DNA of 64,000 nucleotides from NCBI RefSeq assembly GCF_900112175.1, contig NZ_FOYT01000004.1, positions 124,001 to 188,000 of the forward strand, in the 5' to 3' direction. The notes under the pieces were generated by a model. That model was not told the origin of the DNA and searched no databases. It saw only the letters and a program-made list of their open reading frames with translations. Of this stretch, positions 44,714 through 52,528 are shown in pieces (position 1 is the stretch's first letter; every line of letters starts with the position of its first letter). The position numbers and the translations under genes are program-made. Source of the stretch: Halogeometricum rufum. GTDB lineage: Archaea; Halobacteriota; Halobacteria; Halobacteriales; Haloferacaceae.

Positions 44714-45595
44714 ATGAACGGTGCAACCGTCGTGTGCGCCGATTCGGATACCGAAGCGCGAACAGAGACGGCGACCGCGTTATCAGACGCGGGACTGGAC
44801 ACCGTCGAGTCGGCGTCCGTCGCAGACGTGAAAGACGAACTCGGAGACGGCGTGGACTGCGTCGTGACGGAGTACGACCTGTCGGACGGCACCGGGATGG
44901 ACGTGGTCCGCGCGGTCCGCGACTCGACGCCGGACGTGCCGTGCGTGCTCTACACCGACGAGCGTCCGTCGTCGTTCGACACCTCGCAGGTCGAGGGGAT
45001 GATCGTCGAGTACTTCCGCAAGAGCGCACCGGACGCCCAGGAGCGACTGGGTGACCTCGTCAGCGACATGATAACCCAGCGTGCGCAGGTCAGCTACATC
45101 CTCCCCGACGACGAAGAGGAACGATTGGCCGCCCTCGAACAGTACGAAATCGAGGAGTTCGAACTCCGGGCGTCGTTCGAGCGCATCTCCGAACTCGTCG
45201 CCTCCCACTTCGGGTGGGAAGCCGCGTTCGTCGGTACCATCGACCAGAACGAGGAGAACTTCCTCGCCTGCCACGGTATCGAACTCGGCGAGTCCGCGGA
45301 CCGGCAGGACACCATCTGCACGCACGCGATTCTCGAAGAACAGGTCACGGTCATCGAGGACATCCTCGCGGACCACCGGTTCGTGGAGAACGAGATGCTC
45401 GACAGCGTCGGCATCCGCGCGTACGCGGGCGCGAACATCGATACGCCCGACGGCCACACCATCGGGTCGCTGTGCCTCATCGACTACGAGCCGAACACGA
45501 TGAGCGAACAGGAACGGCGCGAGTTCGCCCTGTTCGCCGACGAGGTGGCGGAACAACTCGAACTTCGCCGCGAGATTCTGGACGGTGACAACTGA
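44714..45595 (+). CDS. Receiver-GAF protein with Glu at the phosphorylation site
   Basis: A 293-residue protein. Residues 1-120 form a response-regulator receiver (acidic pair near VCADSDTE, FRKS lysine loop), but the phospho-acceptor position reads VVTEYDLSDG, with Glu53 where Asp is normal. The rest is a GAF domain (FELRASFERISELVASHFGWEAAFVGTID..) ending in a short helix. It has no kinase or DNA-binding output. The start at 44714 was chosen because upstream codons are shadow. It overlaps the DUF7504 gene by one base (TGATG), so they act together. Confidence 0.8.
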   Translation: MNGATVVCADSDTEARTETATALSDAGLDTVESASVADVKDELGDGVDCVVTEYDLSDGTGMDVVRAVRDSTPDVPCVLYTDERPSSFDTSQVEGMIVEYFRKSAPDAQERLGDLVSDMITQRAQVSYILPDDEEERLAALEQYEIEEFELRASFERISELVASHFGWEAAFVGTIDQNEENFLACHGIELGESADRQDTICTHAILEEQVTVIEDILADHRFVENEMLDSVGIRAYAGANIDTPDGHTIGSLCLIDYEPNTMSEQERREFALFADEVAEQLELRREILDGDN

Positions 45596-46251
45596 TGTCG
45601 GCGGAACCGATCGCTTTCGGCGACGACGTGCCGTTGAACCCCGTCGCACCGGGGACGAACCTCCTCGTCTCCGGGCCCGAGAGCGCCGGACTGCAATCGC
45701 TCGTCCACCGACTCATCGCTCCGCGAGGCGACGACGAGGGACTGGTGAGCATCGCCACGGACAGCGGCGACGAGTTCCTCCGCGAGCAACGCCGCCACGG
45801 CGGCGCGTACGACGACGAGACCACCGGCGTCGTCGGCTGTGAGTCGAGTCGCGGGTCGAAGGAACTCGTCCGGTCCGTCGGCGGCGCCACCGACCTCTCC
45901 ACCATCTCGATGGAGTTCTCCGCCCTCGCGGACGACGTGGGGTACCGCACGGACCGCCTCCGGTCCGGGCTGTACGCCGTGTCGCCGCTCTGCGCCTCTG
46001 CGTCCGACATGCGTGACGTCTACCGGTTCCTGAACAACATCGTCTCGCGGAACCGCCGCGCGGACGGCGTGTTCGTCTGCGGCATCGACCCGGACGCCGA
46101 CGTGGGCGAGTTCGGCTCCGGAAACAACATCACGAAAGGCATCTCGATGGTGTTCCAGGGGCACGTCGAACTCCGGGACGGCCCGACGGGTCCGGAGGTG
46201 TGCGTCACCGGGTTGGACGACCAACCCGACGGCTGGCAGTCGCTCGACTGA
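45595..46251 (+). CDS. DUF7504-type protein (degenerate RecA/KaiC fold)
   Basis: A 218-residue protein of the haloarchaeal DUF7504 kind. It starts with a strand-loop NLLVSGPESAGLQSLVHRL that looks like a Walker A region lacking the lysine, so ATP binding is doubtful, and has a RecA-like order thereafter (VVGCESSRGSKELVRSVGGATDLSTISME; NNIVSRNRRADGVFVCGID). It is translationally coupled to the receiver-GAF protein, and probably forms a signalling partner. Confidence 0.75.
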   Translation: MSAEPIAFGDDVPLNPVAPGTNLLVSGPESAGLQSLVHRLIAPRGDDEGLVSIATDSGDEFLREQRRHGGAYDDETTGVVGCESSRGSKELVRSVGGATDLSTISMEFSALADDVGYRTDRLRSGLYAVSPLCASASDMRDVYRFLNNIVSRNRRADGVFVCGIDPDADVGEFGSGNNITKGISMVFQGHVELRDGPTGPEVCVTGLDDQPDGWQSLD

Positions 46252-46300
46252 GACGCCGCCCGGCGCGTCTCGGCAGCACCGCGAGTGGAAAAGCAACGCA

Positions 46301-46308
46301 AATATACT
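46301..46308 (+). promoter_or_regulatory. TATA box of the halocyanin gene
   Basis: AATATACT lies 26-33 bases before the GTG start at 46334, in a gap that is otherwise GC-rich, which supports a leaderless transcript from that start. Confidence 0.5.
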
Positions 46309-46333
46309 GATAGGTCGTAGGGCGGGAACGACT

Positions 46334-46846
46334 GTGAACGACGCACCCACCCGCAGACGTCGATTTCTCGGCGGCATCGCGGCCACCGTCGTCGGTGGAC
46401 CACTGCTCGCCGGTTGTACGGGCGACGGCGGCGCACAGACGGCCGAACCGGCCACCGACTCGCCGACGACGACGGCCGCCGGTCGGACCGAACCGAACGA
46501 CCGGACGTTCGACGGCTGGCTGAACGGCGTGGCCGGCGCGGACACGCTGACGGACCTGACCGGCGAGTCCGCGGTGCGCGTCCGCGTCGGCGCGGAGGGT
46601 AACGGCGGCTACCTAGCGTTCGCTCCCGCCGTCCTCCGCGTCTCGCCCGGGACGACGGTGACGTGGGAGTGGACTGGTCGGGGCGGGGCGCACAACGTCG
46701 TGGCCGAAGACGGCTCGTTCCAGAGCCAACTGACGGGTTCGGAGGGGACGACGTTCTCTCACGCGTTCGAGAGCGAGGGGACGTACAAGTACGTCTGCAC
46801 CCCGCACCGGTCGATGGGGATGAAGGGCGTCGTCGTCGTCAAGTGA
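46334..46846 (+). CDS. Halocyanin-type blue copper lipoprotein
   Basis: A 170-residue exported protein starting at GTG. Twin-arginine RRRRFLGG (7-14) and lipobox LAGC with Cys28 anchor it outside. The cupredoxin domain has copper ligands His120 (GGAHNVV), Cys155, His158 and Met163 (CTPHRSMGM). Halocyanins carry electrons between membrane complexes; beside the nar cluster it could serve the outward-facing reductase or a cupredoxin-dependent enzyme elsewhere. Confidence 0.9.
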   Translation: MNDAPTRRRRFLGGIAATVVGGPLLAGCTGDGGAQTAEPATDSPTTTAAGRTEPNDRTFDGWLNGVAGADTLTDLTGESAVRVRVGAEGNGGYLAFAPAVLRVSPGTTVTWEWTGRGGAHNVVAEDGSFQSQLTGSEGTTFSHAFESEGTYKYVCTPHRSMGMKGVVVVK

Positions 46847-46973
46847 CTCGGGCGGGCGGCGGGAACCGGAGCGCTGTCGCTCGTGTCGACTCCGTTCTGA
46901 TTCGACTGACGCCGCCGACCGGTCGGACGACTGGTCGGCCGTCGGACCGTCCGGGGAGGAGAGTCGATACCGA

Positions 46974-47180
46974 TTACGACCGGTCGGCCGTCGCAGTTAC
47001 CTGCTCGTCGGGAGCCGATGCTTCGACGGCCGGTTCACCGACGTAGACGTCGTGTCGGTATCGGCAGTTTTGACAGAAGTACTGTGCGTAGCCGGCGGAC
47101 TGAGTGCCGCTGAACAGCATCTCGTCGCCGCAGTCGGGGCACCACTCGCGGTGCACACCTTGCGGGCGTTCGATGGCCAT
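46974..47180 (-). CDS. 68-residue zinc-finger protein
   Basis: A small protein with CPDCGDEM and CQNCRYRHDVY: a four-cysteine treble-clef or ribbon-type zinc site. The C-terminus is an acidic tail. No enzymatic motif. The start at 47180 (MAIERPQGVHREWCPDC) is the only ATG near the finger. Function unknown. Confidence 0.75.
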   Translation of the reverse strand: MAIERPQGVHREWCPDCGDEMLFSGTQSAGYAQYFCQNCRYRHDVYVGEPAVEASAPDEQVTATADRS

Positions 47181-47513
47181 GTGCGACCGTTCCCCACACG
47201 CGAAGTTTAATCTATCGGCTACGTTCTGACAGATATTTACGATGATTGCGGACGTATTTAATTGCTATAGTGGAATTCGGTCGGATATTATCTCATACCG
47301 CACGGCCCACTCGCCGCCCGAGGACGGGGCACGTCGACGAACCGGTCACCGATTGCCGGCGTCGCCCGTCAGACGGGCCAGAGCAGACAGTATCTTTTTC
47401 GATAATTTCAAGAGAAGTATTATGTTCTCCGAGGAGTCACGTCGATGTGAAGTCATCGCCTCCCCGGAGTCGGCCGGGGCGAGGGCCGGGGGCGCGACCG
47501 GAGGAGACCACTC
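47181..47513. other. AT-rich gene-free stretch
   Basis: No supported gene in 333 bases. AT-rich patches at about 47201-47298 and 47391-47425 probably hold promoters for the flanking small genes; no palindrome stands out. Confidence 0.5.
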
Positions 47514-47789
47514 ATGACAGAAACGACAACTTCGAACGGAGCGGGCGGGACCACGGGAACGACACGCGTACGCGAACGGACGACCATCGAAATCGCGTCC
47601 CTCGTCGCGGACGCGAAGGGATGCGAACCGTGGGAACTGGAACCGCTGTCGCAGGTGACCGACCCGGACGCCATCGAGGAGTTGTTGAACGGCGACCGCG
47701 AGGTGGCGTTCGAAATCGCCTTCGACTACGAGGGCGGGCGCGTGACGGTCACCTCGGACGGCGACGTGGCGTACGAGGTACCCGCGTAG
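47514..47789 (+). CDS. HalOD1 output-domain protein
   Basis: A 91-residue protein; after a Thr/Gly-rich start comes a domain with the HalOD1 pattern (TIEIASLVADAKGCEPWELEPLSQVTDPDAIEELL, then EIAFDYEGGRVTVTSDGDVAYEV). HalOD1 is a small haloarchaeal output module of unknown binding partner, often alone. No regulator is coupled to it. Confidence 0.8.
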   Translation: MTETTTSNGAGGTTGTTRVRERTTIEIASLVADAKGCEPWELEPLSQVTDPDAIEELLNGDREVAFEIAFDYEGGRVTVTSDGDVAYEVPA

Positions 47790-47805
47790 GGAGCGCAGTC
47801 GCCGG

Positions 47806-48843
47806 TTACGGCTTGACGAGGACTTTCACCGCCTCTCGTTCGTGCATCGCGCGGTAGCCCTCGGGCACGCCCTCGAGGTCCACCGTCTTCGTGAACACGG
47901 GCGAGGGGTCGAGCGTCCCCTGTAGCACGTCGGCCATCAGTTCCTCCGCGTAGGCGCGCACCGGAGCGACGCCGCCGCGGAGCGAGATGTTGTCGCCGAA
48001 GAAGTCGAACACGTCGAGGCCGCCCTCCATCCCGTGCGGGACGCCGACGTAACCGACGGTGCCGCCGGGACGGCAGACGCCCGTCGCCGTCTCCATCGCC
48101 GAGGCGGCGCCGACGCACTCCAGCACGTGGTTCACGCCGCCGTGCGTCATCTCGTTCACGCGTTCTATCGCCTCGTCACCGCGCGCCGTCACGAGGTCCG
48201 TCGCGCCGAACCGTTCCGCGATGTCGAGTCGGTCCTCGTGGTGGCCGATGGCGACGATGCGCTCCGCACCGAGTCGCCGCGCCGCGAGGACGCCGCAGAG
48301 GCCGACGGCACCGTCGCCGACGACGGCGCAGGTCGAACCGGCTTCGACGCCGGCGCTGACGGCGGCGTGGTGGCCCGTTCCCATCACGTCGGTCAGCGGC
48401 ATCAACGCCTCCAGCGTGTCCTCGTCGTCCGCGTGTCGGTCGGGGACGCGGACGAGCGTTCCGTCGGCGTGGGGACAGCGGACGTACTCGCCCTGCCCGC
48501 CGCCGTTCTCGCCGCCCCACGAGTCGCCGTTGACGCAGGAGGTGTGGAGCCCCTTCCGACAGAACTCGCAGTAGCCGCAACTGATGGTGAACGGCGCGAA
48601 CACCCGGTCGCCGGGGTCGACGGACCGAACGTCGTCGCCGACTTCCTCGACGATGCCCATCGGTTCGTGACCGACGCGAGAGCCCTCCTCGCGGTCGCTC
48701 TCGCCGCGGTAGAACCAGGGGTCGGAGCCGCAGACGGCGGTGTGCGTCACGCGGACGATGGCGTCCGTCGGCGAGGCGAGTTCGGGGTCGGGCACGGACT
48801 CGACGCGGACGTCTTCGGGACCGTAGTAGACTGCTGCGCGCAT
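47806..48843 (-). CDS. Zinc-dependent medium-chain alcohol dehydrogenase
   Basis: A 345-residue MDR protein. Catalytic zinc ligands are Cys38 in AVCGSDPWFYRGE and His-Glu in VGHEPMGIVEEVGDDV; the structural zinc has CGYCEFCRKGLHTSC. The NAD-binding GDGAVG loop (CAVVGDGAVGLCGVLAARRLGAERI) follows. It oxidises an alcohol or polyol; L-threonine/sorbitol dehydrogenase-like relatives are close. It is 89 bases before an HTH-10 regulator read in the same direction, which may control it. Confidence 0.88.
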   Translation of the reverse strand: MRAAVYYGPEDVRVESVPDPELASPTDAIVRVTHTAVCGSDPWFYRGESDREEGSRVGHEPMGIVEEVGDDVRSVDPGDRVFAPFTISCGYCEFCRKGLHTSCVNGDSWGGENGGGQGEYVRCPHADGTLVRVPDRHADDEDTLEALMPLTDVMGTGHHAAVSAGVEAGSTCAVVGDGAVGLCGVLAARRLGAERIVAIGHHEDRLDIAERFGATDLVTARGDEAIERVNEMTHGGVNHVLECVGAASAMETATGVCRPGGTVGYVGVPHGMEGGLDVFDFFGDNISLRGGVAPVRAYAEELMADVLQGTLDPSPVFTKTVDLEGVPEGYRAMHEREAVKVLVKP

Positions 48844-48932
48844 AGTCCATGTGGATGCGACGGGCGGAAAAAAGATTCTCGACGGCGGAGACCGCTTCGT
48901 ACGGCCGACGGGGCGTCGTTGGCCGTCCGCGC

Positions 48933-49652
48933 TCAGAGCGCCGACTCGACGAACTGTTCGACGATTAGGTCCTCCGCCGTCCGCAGACGGTACTGGACGG
49001 TCGAACGCGGCACGTCCAGCACCGACGCCAACTCGGCGACGGTCACGTCGCGGGGACGGTCGTAGTACCCGTGTTCGACGGCCGCTTCGAGCACCTCCCA
49101 GTGGGCCGGTGACAACTGCGCGGCGACGCGCGAGTCCACGTCCCAGTTGCCGGCCCGCGAGAGGTGGGAGACTTCGAGTTCGAGGCCGTCGCGGAGGTTC
49201 GACTCGATGTCGTCGTACAGGTCGCCGATGGCCCGTTCCCCGGGGTAGAGGATGCGCCACCGGTACTCCCCCCGCGTCCGGCGAGACTCGAAGACGACGC
49301 CGTCGCCGAGGTGGTCGGTGACGTGGTGCGGGATGGAGTGACAGCGGTGTACCTCCCGCCGGTCGGTGTACACCGTCCGCGAGTTCGCCTTCCGGTCGAG
49401 GACGTGGTACGTGCGCGTCGTATCGCAGTTCACGACGTCGAAGCACTCGTTGCAGCGCCGTTCGTCCAGGAACACGTCGTCGAACGCGTCGAGGGCCTCG
49501 CGTTCGCCCTTCACGTGGTCGATGCGCCACATCCGGTCGTCCGTGGTGAAACACGTCGAGGAACGGGCCGACAGCGACGGATACTCGGAGAAGACGTCCA
49601 TCAGGTCGTCGGCCCCCGGTTCGAAGGTGACGGTGAACTCGAACTCTCGCAT
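48933..49652 (-). CDS. HTH-10 (bacterio-opsin activator-type) regulator
   Basis: A 239-residue transcription factor. The C-terminal 50 residues are an HTH-10 domain (LSPAHWEVLEAAVEHGYYDRPRDVTVAELASVLDVPRSTVQ). The N-terminal sensory part has cysteines in RRCNECFDVVNCD and HRCHS, which could hold a metal or redox centre, as in DmsR-type regulators. Upstream of, and same strand as, the alcohol dehydrogenase. Possible target is therefore that gene; not proven. Confidence 0.82.
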   Translation of the reverse strand: MREFEFTVTFEPGADDLMDVFSEYPSLSARSSTCFTTDDRMWRIDHVKGEREALDAFDDVFLDERRCNECFDVVNCDTTRTYHVLDRKANSRTVYTDRREVHRCHSIPHHVTDHLGDGVVFESRRTRGEYRWRILYPGERAIGDLYDDIESNLRDGLELEVSHLSRAGNWDVDSRVAAQLSPAHWEVLEAAVEHGYYDRPRDVTVAELASVLDVPRSTVQYRLRTAEDLIVEQFVESAL

Positions 49653-49882
49653 CTACGCGACGGTCGAAGTCCATTCACTTTAGCGTATACTAATCGGCTC
49701 GGCAGAACTGCGGTGAAGCCGCGGTAAGACGTTTGGAGTCGCTTCACGAGAGTTGGCATCTGCTAACGACAGGTCGATATACGAGGGCCCGAAACGACGA
49801 CTGTGAGTCAGAGGACACCCCGTTCGGAGACGCCGCACCGTCACGGAACCGTCGTTTCTCCGCAATCTCGGGAGGCGCGCAG

Positions 49883-50260
49883 ATGAACGGCGACGTGACG
49901 CGATACGAGAGCGACCACCTCAAGGCGACGGCGGGGTACGGCGTCAGGAAGCGGAATATCCAACTCGTCTTCTTCGACGGGAAGTTCCCGCGGCGGGCGC
50001 ACGCGGACGGATTGACAGTCGGGGAGCAGACCGTCGACGCCCTCGAACGCGTCGAAACCGCCGTCGTTCGGGCGGGCGTGGAGATGGACGACGTGCTTCG
50101 AACGACCGTCTACACCACCGACGCGGACCGCGTCGACGACATCGAGGCGGCGTACGAGCGCTACTTCGAGGAGCGCCGACCGGCGATGACCGTCGTCGGC
50201 GTCGCGGACCTGCCGGGCGACGCCGCCGTGCAGATAGAGGCGACGGCCGTCGAACGGTAA
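49883..50260 (+). CDS. RidA-family protein (YjgF/YER057c/UK114)
   Basis: A 125-residue protein with the chorismate-mutase-like RidA fold: TVDALERVETAVVRAGVEMDDVLRTTVYTTD, YERYFEERRPAMTVVGVADLPGDAAVQIEATAV. RidA proteins hydrolyse reactive 2-aminoacrylate enamines to ketoacids. The usual arginine in the R-P-A motif is kept. The ATG at 49883 is preceded by GGAG, a good ribosome site; upstream codons are shadow. Confidence 0.88.
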   Translation: MNGDVTRYESDHLKATAGYGVRKRNIQLVFFDGKFPRRAHADGLTVGEQTVDALERVETAVVRAGVEMDDVLRTTVYTTDADRVDDIEAAYERYFEERRPAMTVVGVADLPGDAAVQIEATAVER

Positions 50261-50371
50261 GAATTCTTACTATTCGAGCACCGACACTCGTCGGGAACGA
50301 GAAGCTTAGAGGGCCGTATCTCAATCACCCTATCGGCCGAACATATAACTGATTTCACACCTAGCTCCGGT

Positions 50372-50593
50372 ATGGCTGATTCAGCCACCCCCGAAGACCG
50401 AATCGACGAGACGACGACGTGGCCGGACCTGGCGATCGGTCTGTACGACCGTCTGACCGGCCGCGGAGCGGAGATAGTGTACGAGTTCGAAGAGATGGAG
50501 GTGGACGTCCCGAGCGGGACGGGCGAAGACGCCGAGCACGCCCACTGGCGACTCGACGGGACCCTCCGCATCACGACCCGAGAGCGTGAGTGA
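50372..50593 (+). CDS. Small hypothetical protein, first of a trio
   Basis: A 73-residue acidic protein. Its second half (EEMEVDVPSGTGEDAEHAHWRLDGTLRI) is clearly similar to that of the protein at 51037 (DDLEVDVPLSFGEDAQRATWRFDGTVNV), so the two are paralogues. No known family. Its stop overlaps the next start by 8 bases. Confidence 0.7.
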   Translation: MADSATPEDRIDETTTWPDLAIGLYDRLTGRGAEIVYEFEEMEVDVPSGTGEDAEHAHWRLDGTLRITTRERE

Positions 50594-50990
50594 CAGCGAG
50601 ACGGAGGCTCGGGCGCCGCTGACGGTCCAGACCGACCTGACGCTCAGCGTCGACGGCCGCCCCGTCGACGTCAGTTCGACGGGGGAGCGACTGTTCGTGG
50701 AGTTTCCGTCGCTCTCGGCCGCGGTGCGTGCGTTCGCTCGGTCGCCGCCGACGGCCCGCCGACGGCTCCACGAACTGCTGACGACGACGGACCTGACGGT
50801 CGAACTGCGCGTCCGCGACCGGACCGTCGCTCTCGTCGGGGCAGAGGCCCGCCCCGGCGGCCTCTCCAAGCGGGCGGGGGTCGCCCCGGTGGAACTCCGG
50901 GTCGGCGGCGTGTTCGGCGCGGTCGGACAGGAGCTTTCGGCGGCGGGACGGAGGCTCGGGAGACTGAACCGGCGGCTGCGCGGACGGTAG
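50586..50990 (+). CDS. Hypothetical protein, second of the trio
   Basis: A 134-residue protein starting at GTG. Beta-rich first half (DLTLSVDGRPVDVSSTGERLFVEFPS), helical middle and a strongly basic C-terminus (QELSAAGRRLGRLNRRLRGR), suggesting membrane or nucleic acid contact. It lies between the two paralogous small proteins and overlaps the first, so it is probably their partner. Family not recognised. Confidence 0.65.
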   Translation: MSDSETEARAPLTVQTDLTLSVDGRPVDVSSTGERLFVEFPSLSAAVRAFARSPPTARRRLHELLTTTDLTVELRVRDRTVALVGAEARPGGLSKRAGVAPVELRVGGVFGAVGQELSAAGRRLGRLNRRLRGR

Positions 50991-51036
50991 CCGGTTCCGG
51001 GATATGCCCAAATCGACGGAGCGAGTACCACCACAC

Positions 51037-51327
51037 ATGGACCAGCCGACCCGACGCCGCGAATCCGAAGAGTCGTGGATGCGTATCGTAGACAAGCTAC
51101 TCGACGAAGAGGTGGAGAGTAGCGAGGAACTGCGGGTGACGGTCGACGACCTGGAGGTCGACGTCCCCCTGTCGTTCGGCGAGGACGCCCAGCGGGCCAC
51201 GTGGCGCTTCGACGGGACCGTGAACGTCTCCGTCGACGGGAGGCGAGGCCCGCTGGCCGACTGGTTCGCGCTGTGGCTCCGCGACGCGCGCGAGCGCTCG
51301 TCCGACGACTCGAAGGCCTCCCGGTGA
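51037..51327 (+). CDS. Small hypothetical protein, third of the trio
   Basis: A 96-residue protein (MDQPTRRRESEESWMRIVDKLLDEEVE..) paralogous to the one at 50372, with the shared EVDVP..GEDA..W.FDGT pattern and an extra C-terminal helix (ADWFALWLRDARE). An ATG at 51004 would add 11 residues. Function unknown. Confidence 0.68.
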   Translation: MDQPTRRRESEESWMRIVDKLLDEEVESSEELRVTVDDLEVDVPLSFGEDAQRATWRFDGTVNVSVDGRRGPLADWFALWLRDARERSSDDSKASR

Positions 51328-51511
51328 GCAGCGACGGGACCCGGCCGTCGACCCGCCGCGGTGTTTTTGCGGCCGCCATCCCTAGCCCGCTCGACGGAGT
51401 ACGCCGCTCTCGCGGACGTGGACGACCGCCTCGCGGCCACGGACTCGAACACCGAGAAACGCGACCTACTGGCCGCGACGTTCCGCTGTTCGTCCTCGTC
51501 CTGTGGTACCT

Positions 51512-51573
51512 GCGTTCGCCGTCGTTTCAGGTCGCGTTCGACGCGTTCGCCGTCGTTTCAGGTCGCGTTCGAC
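51512..51573 (+). repeat. 31-base out-of-frame tandem duplication
   Basis: Two exact adjacent copies of a 31-base unit (51512-51542, 51543-51573) followed by 13 bases of a third copy. 31 is not a multiple of 3, so the duplication shifts the frame of the DUF6713-like gene. Confidence 0.9.
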
Positions 51574-51604
51574 GCGTTCGCCGTCGCGCACGCGGGACTG
51601 CACC

Positions 51605-51654
51605 TCGCCCTGCGGAACCGGCCCGAGTTTCGCCCTGCGGAACCGGCCCGAGTT
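51605..51654 (+). repeat. 25-base out-of-frame tandem duplication
   Basis: Two exact adjacent copies of a 25-base unit (51605-51629, 51630-51654), 31 bases after the previous duplication. It shifts the frame again. Confidence 0.9.
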
Positions 51655-51783
51655 GTCGTTCGATAGCTGGTTCTCGTGGGTCTGGATACTGGGCGCGGCG
51701 GTTCTCGGCGCGCTTCACCTCGTCGCCGTGGCGCTGTGAGGGTCGCGTGCCGTTCTACCGCGAACGGGGGAAAGTCGGCCGGG

Positions 51784-52401
51784 TTACTCCACGCCGCCGA
51801 CGCCGCTCTCGGCGTCCGGCAGGTCGTACGCCGTCGCGTCGAGACCGAGTTCCGTCAGCGCTTCGGCGAGGTGTTCGTCCTTGGCGTAGTCCGCGCCGTC
51901 CGCCTCGCGAATCTCCTGCGTCTTCGCCAGCACGTCCGCGCGTCTGTCGTCGGGGATGTCGTACTTGTCCGTCGAGAGTTCGATGACGAGGCCGTTGTTG
52001 TCGTGGGTGTACAGCGAGAAGAAGATGCCCCGGTCGAAGATGTTGTAGTTCCGCCCGTCGTCTTCGATGGCCTGCACTACCTCCTCGAACTCCTCGGGGT
52101 CGACGCTGAAACAGAGGTGGTGGACGGCGCCGACGCCGCCGCGTTGGCCCGTCCTGTTCGACTGCCGGTCGTCGCTGACGAAGAACGTCAGGATGCGGCC
52201 GTCGCCGGTGTCGAAGAACAGGTGCGTCTGGGAGGGGTCGTCGAGGTTCGGCTGTCGGAGAACGAGGCGCATCCCCAACAGGTCGCGGTAGAAGGCGACA
52301 GTGTCCTCCTCGTTGCTCCCCCAGATGGTCACGTGGTCGGTGCCGGTGGTGTGGAACGGACTGTCCGGATACTCGGCGGTGACTGGATTCTGGTCGCTCA
52401 C
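51784..52401 (-). CDS. VOC (glyoxalase/extradiol-dioxygenase-fold) protein
   Basis: A 205-residue protein with two paired beta-alpha-beta VOC modules: HTTGTDHVTIWGSNEEDTVAFYRDLLGMRLVLRQ.. and GGVGAVHHLCFSVDPEEFEEVVQAIE. His in TDHVTIW, His in VHHLCF, and Glu in NNGLVIELSTD form the usual metal triad. A metal-dependent dioxygenase or isomerase is expected; substrate unknown. The GTG at 52401 was chosen; an ATG at 52446 would add 15 residues. Confidence 0.83.
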   Translation of the reverse strand: MSDQNPVTAEYPDSPFHTTGTDHVTIWGSNEEDTVAFYRDLLGMRLVLRQPNLDDPSQTHLFFDTGDGRILTFFVSDDRQSNRTGQRGGVGAVHHLCFSVDPEEFEEVVQAIEDDGRNYNIFDRGIFFSLYTHDNNGLVIELSTDKYDIPDDRRADVLAKTQEIREADGADYAKDEHLAEALTELGLDATAYDLPDAESGVGGVE

Positions 52402-52528
52402 GTCGCCACAGTACGGACGCAAATCGGATAAGTCGGGTAGTAACACCCGAGTCTCCCCGTGAGACGCCCGACATCGGGACGGCGCGGCGAGACGAAGCGC
52501 TTTTGCGTCGATACGGGAGTTCTCGACC

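Larger units (their letters stand above)
51361..51739 (+). pseudogene. DUF6713-like membrane protein gene broken by two tandem duplications
   Basis: No intact frame covers this interval. Removing the second copy of a 31-base unit (51543-51573) and of a 25-base unit (51630-51654) restores one frame from about 51474 to the TGA at 51737-51739. That frame reads PLFVLVLWYLRSPSFQVAF, DAFAVAHAGLHLALRNRPEL, SFDSWFSWVWILGAAVLGAL, HLVAVAL, an intact hydrophobic helical protein end like small DUF6713-type membrane proteins. The N-terminal part is also frame-damaged (upstream frame RSTEYAALADVDDRLAA). So the gene is decayed, or the errors are assembly artefacts. Confidence 0.7.
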
